Source of the DNA: Micromonospora aurantiaca ATCC 27029
Lineage (GTDB): Bacteria; Actinomycetota; Actinomycetes; Mycobacteriales; Micromonosporaceae
DNA length: 64,000 bases
Direction: 5' to 3'
Assembly (NCBI RefSeq): GCF_000145235.1
Contig: NC_014391.1
Location: 1 to 64,000, forward strand
Shown piece after piece: positions 58,011 through 64,000 of this stretch. Numbering within the stretch: the first letter of the stretch is position 1; each line of letters opens with the position of its first letter. A program made the translations under genes and the position numbers. The notes below the pieces were generated by a model. The model was not told the DNA's origin, did not search any database, and saw nothing but the letters and a program-made list of their open reading frames with translations.

Positions 58011-59492
58011 TCAGCGCGCCTGCGCGCGGACGTAGGCGGCCCAGCCGGCCTGGAACTCGTCGAGCGACACGCCCAGCACGTCCCGGGCGGCGCGGTCGGT
58101 CGGGGTACCGGCGTAGACCGCCTCGACGAAGCGGAACAGCTTCGGCTCGCCGTGCTTCTCGGCGAGGTGGTTCATCGCGGCGTGGCCGAGCCAGTAGTGG
58201 AAGCTCAGCCGGTCGGGGTCGTCCCACTCGCCGTTGCCGGGCAGCGTGCCGTTCCACCCGCCGCGGACCAGCTGCCGGGCCTGCGCGGTGCGCTCGCTGG
58301 CACCGAGCGGGCGGCCGTGGAACGCGATGTACTCGGCGAAGCCCTCGACCACCCACTCGTCGAGCTTGCTGAACGCGTCCACAGCGGTCAGGTCGGTGCG
58401 GGGCGTCATCAGGGAGTGCGCCACCTCGTGCCGCAACACCATGCGGGCGTCGTTGTCGCCGCCGGTACGGGTGAAGTAACGGTCGCTGGTGTCCACCACG
58501 ATGCGGGTGCCGCCGATCGTGTCCTTGCCGTCCTTGCGCTCGGCCGCGACCAGGCCCAGCGAGAAGCCCGCCTCGGTGGCCTTCTCGGTGCCGATCCGGT
58601 AGAGCGAGGTCATCTCGTCCTTGCCGTCGGCGAGCGTGATGACGAAGCCGCTCGGCACCGGGCCGGGCGGCCCGCTGGCCCGCCACACGGCCAGGCCGTT
58701 CGTCACCGCCACATCGGCGGCCGGGGCGTACCGCTTCGCCACGCCGGCCCGGGCGGCGTCGGCGATGAGCAGGGCGTGCGGGGTCCGCTCGACGTGGATC
58801 TCCCGCCACTTGTCCCACGGACCGGGGTAGTGGACGGTCTTCGAGCCACCGTTCCCGGCGGCCGGAGCGCCGGTCACAGCGGTGACCCGGATCGGCGCGT
58901 CCTTGCCGGTGCGGACGATCGTCCAGCGGTACCACTCGGTGACCGGGGCCAGGTCGAAGCCGTCGAGCTGGTGCACGAACGAGACGTCGAGCTGGAACGT
59001 GACGCCCTGCCCGAAGGCGTCGCCGGCGCGGCCCTGCCGCTCGATCGTCTCGTAGCGGGCCACCGACAGCGGCAGCTTCCCCAGGTTGCGGAACAGCTGG
59101 CTCTGCCCGGCGATCAGCTCCTTACGGGCCGGGTCGAACGCGGCCAGGTAGCCGTCCAGGTCCTTCGCCGCCAGCGCCTTGCTGTGCCGGTCGAGCAGGG
59201 CGGTCAGCTCGGCGTTCGTGACGGTGACGCCGTTCGCGCCGGCTGCCGCCTTCGGCGCCGGGCCCTCCTCGTCGTCGCCGCGCAGGCCCAGCCCGACGCC
59301 GACCGCCGTGCCGGCGCAGAGCGCAAGCGCGAGCGCACCCGCCGCGAGCCCGATCCAGAGCCCTCGGCGGGACTTCGGCGTCGCAGGCGGCGGCCCCCAC
59401 GGTCCCGGCTGCGCGGGCGGCGGTGCTGCGGCGTACCGGGGGTCGGCGTTGCCGGGCGGTGGCCAGCCCGCCGGTGGGTGCCCCTGCGTCAT
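58011..59492 (-). CDS. membrane-anchored zinc metallopeptidase-like protein
   Basis: A 493-residue protein with a Pro/Gly-rich cytoplasmic start (MTQGHPPAGWPPPGNADPRY), one membrane helix (about 44-66), an extracytoplasmic alpha/beta region, and a gluzincin-type active site HEVAHSL near His357 with the downstream glutamate in WVVEGFAEYIAFHG near 382. This is the peptidase MA-like arrangement. The ATG at 59492 has gaggaacc upstream. It lies 19 bp upstream of the PQQ-propeller gene on the same strand, and both share the same N-terminal build. Confidence 0.82.
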   Translation of the reverse strand: MTQGHPPAGWPPPGNADPRYAAAPPPAQPGPWGPPPATPKSRRGLWIGLAAGALALALCAGTAVGVGLGLRGDDEEGPAPKAAAGANGVTVTNAELTALLDRHSKALAAKDLDGYLAAFDPARKELIAGQSQLFRNLGKLPLSVARYETIERQGRAGDAFGQGVTFQLDVSFVHQLDGFDLAPVTEWYRWTIVRTGKDAPIRVTAVTGAPAAGNGGSKTVHYPGPWDKWREIHVERTPHALLIADAARAGVAKRYAPAADVAVTNGLAVWRASGPPGPVPSGFVITLADGKDEMTSLYRIGTEKATEAGFSLGLVAAERKDGKDTIGGTRIVVDTSDRYFTRTGGDNDARMVLRHEVAHSLMTPRTDLTAVDAFSKLDEWVVEGFAEYIAFHGRPLGASERTAQARQLVRGGWNGTLPGNGEWDDPDRLSFHYWLGHAAMNHLAEKHGEPKLFRFVEAVYAGTPTDRAARDVLGVSLDEFQAGWAAYVRAQAR

Positions 59493-59746
59493 GTGGTTCC
59501 TCGCTCGTGCCGTGTGCGGGACCGGCCGGACGGTTTCGCCCGGCCGGATGACGGCAGACATCATCCCCGGTCCGGACGACGGATTCTGCCCCGCCGGACG
59601 TGTCGGACGGATTTGTCCCCTCGGGTGGCTGTCGTGAACAGGACGTCGAGACATCCGCCACGTCCGGCGTCCAGGGTCAGCGGGACCGGTCCGCGCGGTG
59701 ACAGACTGTGCGACGCACTTCTGCCGGGACGTCTGAGGGAGGCGCC

Positions 59747-60517
59747 GTGCGCTGGCGCAGCTACGTGGCGGTGGGCGACAGCTTCACCGAGGGCATGGAC
59801 GACGCGTATCCGGACGGCAGCTACCGGGGCTGGGCCGATCTGGTCGCCACCCGCCTCGCCGCCGAGGCCGGGCCCGACTTCGGGTACGCCAACCTGGCCA
59901 TCCGCGGCCGGCTGTTCCCCAACGTGGTGGCCGAGCAGGTGCCGTCCGCGCTGGCCATGAAGCCCGACCTGATCAGCTTCGCGGCCGGCGGCAACGACGT
60001 GCTGCGCCGCAGCTTCGACCCGGACTCGTTCGTCCCCCGCTTCGACTCGGTCGTGCAGCGGCTGCGGTCCGGCGGCAGCGACGTGGTGCTGTTCCGGTTC
60101 GCCGACGTGATGGCCCGGCTGCCCGGCCAGCGGCTGGTGGCCCCCCGGGTCGCGCTGCTCAACCGTGCGGTCGGCGAGGTGGCCGAGCGGCACGGCGCGA
60201 TCCTGGTCGACCTGTACGCCGACGACACCTACCTCAACCCGCTGCTCTGGAGCACCGACCGGCTGCACCTGTCGGCCGCCGGCCACCGCCGGGTCGCGGC
60301 CCAGGTGCTCACCGCGCTCGGCGTCGGCTGCGAGGAGGAGTGGCTGATGGTGCCGCCGCATCCGGCGCCCAGCCCGTGGCTCGCCGCGCGCGCCGCCGAC
60401 CTGCGCTGGGCCGGCCGGCACCTGGCGCCGTGGATCAAGCGCCGGCTGACCGGGCGGTCCTCCGGCGACTTCGTCACCGCCAAGCGGCCGGTGCTCGGGC
60501 CGGTCGAGCGCGACTGA
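59747..60517 (+). CDS. SGNH/GDSL-family hydrolase
   Basis: A 256-residue esterase-like enzyme with block I GDSFTEGM near residue 9 (nucleophile Ser), the Gly of block II in LAIRGR, block III GGND near 78 and block V DRLHLSAAGH near 173 with the catalytic Asp and His. No signal peptide. The substrate is unknown. The GTG has gagggaggcgcc upstream. The following gene starts three bases after its stop. Confidence 0.9.
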   Translation: MRWRSYVAVGDSFTEGMDDAYPDGSYRGWADLVATRLAAEAGPDFGYANLAIRGRLFPNVVAEQVPSALAMKPDLISFAAGGNDVLRRSFDPDSFVPRFDSVVQRLRSGGSDVVLFRFADVMARLPGQRLVAPRVALLNRAVGEVAERHGAILVDLYADDTYLNPLLWSTDRLHLSAAGHRRVAAQVLTALGVGCEEEWLMVPPHPAPSPWLAARAADLRWAGRHLAPWIKRRLTGRSSGDFVTAKRPVLGPVERD

Positions 60518-60519
60518 GC

Positions 60520-60966
60520 GTGCGAACCGTCCACGCCGCCGACCTGCTGCGGCTGACACCCGACGACCCACCCCGCACCGGGCTGGCGGTCGTGGTCGCC
60601 GGTGACCGGGTCGAGGCGATAGTGCCCACGGCCGAGCTGTCCGGCGCGTACCCCGGGGTGCGGGTGCGGCGATGGGCCGGCACGCTCGGGCCGGCGCTCG
60701 TGCACGACGGCCCGCTGCCCCCGGCGCCCACGCCCCGCGAGCGGGTGCACGCGCTGTTCCGGCTCGGCGTGGCCGCAGTGCTCGACGAGCACGTCACCGA
60801 CCCGGCGCTGCGTTCCGCCGCGGCCCGCAACGAGGTGGCGGTGCTGCCCGCCGCCCGGCCGCCCGCGCTGGTGACCGGCGGGCGCGCCGACCTCGCCGTG
60901 TTCGACGCGGACGGCTCCTGCCTGGCGACAGTGGTCGCCGGCCGCCTGGTGCACCGCCGCGCCTGA
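60520..60966 (+). CDS. imidazolonepropionase-like domain protein
   Basis: A 148-residue protein that resembles only the beta-sandwich part of amidohydrolases ([20 protein letters not shown], then [19 protein letters not shown] and a C-terminal [16 protein letters not shown] strand set). The catalytic metal barrel is missing, so it is probably not an enzyme by itself. It starts immediately after the SGNH gene, suggesting co-expression. Confidence 0.72.
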   Translation: MRTVHAADLLRLTPDDPPRTGLAVVVAGDRVEAIVPTAELSGAYPGVRVRRWAGTLGPALVHDGPLPPAPTPRERVHALFRLGVAAVLDEHVTDPALRSAAARNEVAVLPAARPPALVTGGRADLAVFDADGSCLATVVAGRLVHRRA

Positions 60967-61006
60967 CCGGCACCGCACCGCGCTGATCCGGCGTACCTTG
61001 GGGATC

Positions 61007-61909
61007 ATGCCTGTGCCGAGCGATCCGCATCCCCACCTCCAGTCGTACGCCGACCCGCAGCGCCTGGTCACCACCGAGTGGCTGGCCGAGCACCTGGGCG
61101 ACGAAGGGCTCGTGGTGGTCGAGTCCGACGAGGACGTGCTCCTCTACGACACCGGCCACATCCCCGGCGCCGTCAAGGTCGACTGGCACACCGAACTCAA
61201 CGACCAGGTCACCCGCGACTACCTGGACGCCGCGAGCTTCGCCGAGCTGTGCGCGGCCAAGGGCATCGGGCGGGACGACACAGTCGTCTTCTACGGCGAC
61301 AACTTCAACTGGTGGGCCGCGTACGCCCTCTGGGTCTTCTCCCTCTTCGGTCACCAGGACGTACGGCTGCTCGACGGCGGCCGGCAGAAGTGGATCGCCG
61401 AGGGGCGGGAGCTGACCCGGGACAAGGTGAGCCGGCCCCGCGCCTCGTACCCGGTGCCGGAGCGCAACGACGCGCCGATCCGCGCGTACCGGGAGCAGGT
61501 CATGGCGCACGTGGCGGCCGGGCGGCCGCTGGTGGACGTGCGTTCGCCCGGCGAGTACACCGGCGAGATGCTGCACATGCCGGACTACCCGCAGGAGGGC
61601 GCGCTGCGTGGCGGGCACATCCCGGGCGCGGTGAGCAAGCCGTGGAAGTCCGCCGCGAACGACGACGGCACGTTCAAGTCCGCCGACGAGCTGCGCGCCA
61701 TCTACGGCGACCAGCTCGGGCTGAGCCCGTCCGACGACGTGGTCGCGTACTGCCGGATCGGCGAGCGGTCCAGCCACACCTGGTTCGTGCTGCACCACCT
61801 GCTCGGGTTCCCGCAGGTGCGCAACTACGACGGCTCGTGGACCGAGTGGGGCAACCTGGTCCGGGCCCCCGTCGTGAAGGGCGACCAGCCCGGCGGCCTG
61901 ACCCGCTGA
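61007..61909 (+). CDS. thiosulfate sulfurtransferase (rhodanese)
   Basis: Transfers sulfane sulfur from thiosulfate to thiol or cyanide acceptors. The 300-residue protein has two rhodanese domains: an inactive first ([20 protein letters not shown] near 47) and an active second with [12 protein letters not shown] near 177 and the catalytic Cys249 in [13 protein letters not shown]. It matches the CysA/SseA-type enzymes of actinobacteria. The ATG at 61007 was taken; a TTG at 60998 is possible. A perfect 16-bp hairpin follows its stop. Confidence 0.93.
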   Translation: MPVPSDPHPHLQSYADPQRLVTTEWLAEHLGDEGLVVVESDEDVLLYDTGHIPGAVKVDWHTELNDQVTRDYLDAASFAELCAAKGIGRDDTVVFYGDNFNWWAAYALWVFSLFGHQDVRLLDGGRQKWIAEGRELTRDKVSRPRASYPVPERNDAPIRAYREQVMAHVAAGRPLVDVRSPGEYTGEMLHMPDYPQEGALRGGHIPGAVSKPWKSAANDDGTFKSADELRAIYGDQLGLSPSDDVVAYCRIGERSSHTWFVLHHLLGFPQVRNYDGSWTEWGNLVRAPVVKGDQPGGLTR

Positions 61910-61914
61910 GCGTC

Positions 61915-61952
61915 CCGGCCGGTCCCGCCGTCACCGCGGCGGGACCGGCCGG
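61915..61952 (+). terminator. perfect 16-bp hairpin after the rhodanese gene
   Basis: CCGGCCGGTCCCGCCG (61915-61930) and CGGCGGGACCGGCCGG (61937-61952) are perfect complements with a 6-base loop, between convergent genes. It can terminate both transcripts. Confidence 0.75.
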
Positions 61953-61990
61953 TTCCGCTGTTACGCCGGTCCGGCCGCGTTCCGGACCGG

Positions 61991-63184
61991 TCAGCGGGCG
62001 GCTATCGACAGCCGGCCGGGGACGTTGCTCGCCACCCAGTCGACGGCGCCGGTCTCCGGCCGCCACCGGGCCAGCCCGGCGTCGTAGCGGAGCAGCACCG
62101 CGCCGTCGGCGGTCCACCCGTACACCTCGCAGCACCCCTTGGTCCTGCCCTCGCGCCCGAGGTCGAGCAGGCGGGTCACCGCGCCGGTGCGGGCGTCCAG
62201 CACCGCCACGCCCTCGGCGCCGCTCATCGTGCCGGCGGCGCCCGCGGTGGTGGTCCACCCGGCCTGGGCGATCCGGTCGCCGCGCTGCCAGCCCCGCCCG
62301 TAGACCTCGTTCAGCTGGTAGCCGGGGGGAAGCTCCCCGGCGGTCACCGGCCGCCGCTCCGGCGCGCCACCCGAGGCGGGGAACCGGCGTACGGCCAGGC
62401 CGCCGTCCCCGGACCAGCCGCCCACTGTGAACAGGTCACCGGACCGGGCCGGCTCGGGCACGACGAGCGTCCACGGGTCGACCGCGAGCTTCCGCGCCGC
62501 CCCGGTGCGCCGGTCCAGCTCGTACGTGGTGTCGTTGTCCCCGACCAGCAGCCGGTCCCCGGCCCAGAGCACGTGTTCCAGGTAGCCGGTGAGCGGATAG
62601 CGGCGGACCGCGCCGTCGGTCAGGCCGACCACGACCACCTCACCGGTCTGCGCGAACGCGGCGGTCCGGCCGTCCGGCGACAGGCTGCCCGGCTTCAGTG
62701 GAGTGGCCTCGTTGCCCTCGGCGTCGCGGGTGGGCGCGAGCGTCACCACGTCGAGTTCCCGGACCATGCCGTCGTCACCCAGCACCCGGACCGGACCGGC
62801 GTCGCCGGTCTCCGGGTCGACCGGCTGGTACAGCGCCAGCGCCCGGCTCACCGGGCGGTCGGAGAGGGCGAAGGCGACCCGGTCGCCGAGCCGGCCCAGC
62901 GGGTCGCCCGCCTCGCCGAGCCGGTCCGGGGGCCGCTGCACCACAGGCGCGCTCGGTGCCGCCGTCACAGTCGGGCGGGGCGGTGCGGCCGGTGGCGGGC
63001 CGGAGCGGTGCAGGAGCGCGGTCGTACCGCCGCCGAGCAGGACCACGGCGACGGCCGCGACGCCGGCGGCCCGGCGGGCGCGGCGGACCCGTCCGGCCCG
63101 CTCCCATCCTGCCTCGGCCGGCCGGGTCGGCCGGATCTCCTCGGCGGCCCGGGTCAGCAGCCGGGTCAGCTCGGGTTCGCTCAC
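61991..63184 (-). CDS. membrane-anchored beta-propeller, partner of second SigE-type factor
   Basis: A 397-residue protein with a short cytoplasmic segment (VSEPELTRLLTRAAEEIRPT), one membrane helix (about residues 38-57), a Pro-rich linker and an extracytoplasmic propeller (SLSPDGRTAAFAQTG, YELDRRTGAARKLAV). Its GTG overlaps the stop of the sigma-factor gene (GTGA). The pairing repeats the arrangement at 53721-55354, but the two proteins are diverged. A sigma-regulating role is inferred. Confidence 0.82.
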   Translation of the reverse strand: MSEPELTRLLTRAAEEIRPTRPAEAGWERAGRVRRARRAAGVAAVAVVLLGGGTTALLHRSGPPPAAPPRPTVTAAPSAPVVQRPPDRLGEAGDPLGRLGDRVAFALSDRPVSRALALYQPVDPETGDAGPVRVLGDDGMVRELDVVTLAPTRDAEGNEATPLKPGSLSPDGRTAAFAQTGEVVVVGLTDGAVRRYPLTGYLEHVLWAGDRLLVGDNDTTYELDRRTGAARKLAVDPWTLVVPEPARSGDLFTVGGWSGDGGLAVRRFPASGGAPERRPVTAGELPPGYQLNEVYGRGWQRGDRIAQAGWTTTAGAAGTMSGAEGVAVLDARTGAVTRLLDLGREGRTKGCCEVYGWTADGAVLLRYDAGLARWRPETGAVDWVASNVPGRLSIAAR

Positions 63185-63711
63185 GGGTTCGCCTCCATCC
63201 CGGTCACCAGGCCGTCTCCGGACGTGCCGGGGGCGGGTACGACGTCGCGCAGCTTGCGCAGCGCGTCGTGGCACTGGCTCTTGACGGTGCCGACGGTGAC
63301 GCCGAGCGCCTCGGCGGTGGCGACCTCGGTCAGGTCCTCGAAGTAGCGCAGCACCACGACGGCCCGCTGACGTGGCGGCAGCCGGTCCAGCGCGGCGCGC
63401 ACGGTGAGCCGCAGCGCCGCGTCGGCGTCGGCACCCGGCCGGTCCGGTGGGTACGCGCTGAGCCACTCCCGGCGTCGGCGCCGCCACCAGGAGACGGCGT
63501 CGCGGTAGAGGATGGCGCGCACGTACGCGGCCGGGTCGCCGTCGCGCACCGACGGCCAGCGCAGCGCCAGCTTGAGCAGCGCGTCCTGGAGCAGATCCTC
63601 GGCCTGGTGGCGGTTCCCGCAGATCAGGTACGCGGCGCGCAGCAGCCGGTGCTGGTGCGACTCGACGAAGGCGAGGTAGTCCGCCCGCCCGTCGTCCGCG
63701 TCACGCCCCAT
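63181..63711 (-). CDS. SigE-family ECF RNA polymerase sigma factor
   Basis: A 176-residue sigma factor with region 2 (LRAAYLICGNRHQAEDLLQDALLKLALRW) and region 4 (LPPRQRAVVVLRYFEDLTEV, GVTVGTVKSQCHDALRKLR). Same length and subfamily as the factor at 53721 but clearly diverged. It is followed by its coupled propeller gene. The ATG start has ggaggagcc-type purines upstream. Confidence 0.92.
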   Translation of the reverse strand: MGRDADDGRADYLAFVESHQHRLLRAAYLICGNRHQAEDLLQDALLKLALRWPSVRDGDPAAYVRAILYRDAVSWWRRRRREWLSAYPPDRPGADADAALRLTVRAALDRLPPRQRAVVVLRYFEDLTEVATAEALGVTVGTVKSQCHDALRKLRDVVPAPGTSGDGLVTGMEANP

Positions 63712-63727
63712 CCGGCTCCTCCCTCCG

Positions 63728-64000
63728 TCACCCGCCAGACGCGCGGGACGGGGGCAAAGGTTGGGTCAGGTAGCGCTGAATCGTCGGGCCGACCCAGTCG
63801 GCCAGTTCCTCGGGGTCGAGGTCCACCACGGGTGGCAGCCGGACGACGTACCGGGTGAGCGCGAGACCGAGGATCTGACTGGCCACCAGACCGGCCCGGC
63901 GGTCGGCGGTCGCCGGGTCGGCACCGGATCGGGCCACCGCGGTGGCGAGCTGGCCGGCGAAGATCCCGCGCATGCGTTCGGCCGCGCCGGGGTTGGTGGC
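63728..64000 (-). CDS. TetR-family regulator, C-terminal part
   Basis: Only the last 90 residues are in the window; the gene continues past 64000. The helical sequence (MRGIFAGQLATAVARSGADP, then LVASQILGLALTRYVVRLPPV and DWVGPTIQRYLT) is the ligand-binding domain end of TetR regulators of the TetR_C_33-like kind. The DNA-binding domain is outside the window. Confidence 0.75.
   Translation of the reverse strand, partial: ATNPGAAERMRGIFAGQLATAVARSGADPATADRRAGLVASQILGLALTRYVVRLPPVVDLDPEELADWVGPTIQRYLTQPLPPSRASGG

Overview
The window is a high-GC actinobacterial chromosome around the replication origin. The order dnaA - oriC - dnaN - gnd - recF - DciA-like gene - gyrB - gyrA - DUF3566 gene - tRNA-Ile - DLW-39-type small protein - tRNA-Ala, the protein sequences and the intergenic palindromes fit Micromonospora or a close relative in the Micromonosporaceae. 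This is inferred from gene content; no database search was run.

Region 1 (1-16132) is the origin core. oriC lies between dnaA and dnaN and holds many DnaA boxes and an AT-rich stretch. Further DnaA boxes lie upstream of dnaA and between gyrB and gyrA. gyrA carries an in-frame 420-residue intein directly after the catalytic tyrosine. An OhrR-like peroxide sensor and two uncharacterised genes sit between the DciA-like gene and gyrB.

Region 2 (16087-29707) is an actinomycete integrative and conjugative element (pSAM2 type) inserted in the 3' half of the tRNA-Ala gene, bounded by a perfect 46-bp direct repeat. A long minus-strand operon, with most stop and start codons overlapping or only a few bases apart, encodes a DNA-translocase transfer protein, a run of tiny CxxC proteins, membrane proteins, a rolling-circle-type initiator, excisionase and integrase. 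A GntR repressor, divergently transcribed across three copies of a TTGGCTAG-type operator, probably controls it. A HAD hydrolase is coupled to the repressor. The right end carries structured non-coding DNA, a 145-bp imperfect palindrome and a DarT-DarG DNA ADP-ribosylation toxin-antitoxin pair as cargo.

Region 3 (29708-50330) is chromosomal accessory and housekeeping sequence: a metallopeptidase remnant, an EamA exporter, small ArsR/glyoxalase operons, threonylcarbamoyl-AMP synthase, a very large CtpI-like P-type ATPase preceded by a coupled 17-codon reading frame, an MFS transporter, a perfect parS site at 43973-43988, FrnE-like oxidoreductase, SufE, ProRS, and a PadR-controlled drug-type ABC exporter.

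Region 4 (50331-64000) holds a methyltransferase, an XRE/DUF397 regulatory pair of the WhiJ type, two tandem Imm-5-like proteins, two separate modules pairing a SigE-type sigma factor with a membrane-anchored beta-propeller, a secreted-type metallopeptidase, an SGNH hydrolase, a rhodanese and the end of a TetR regulator cut by the window edge.
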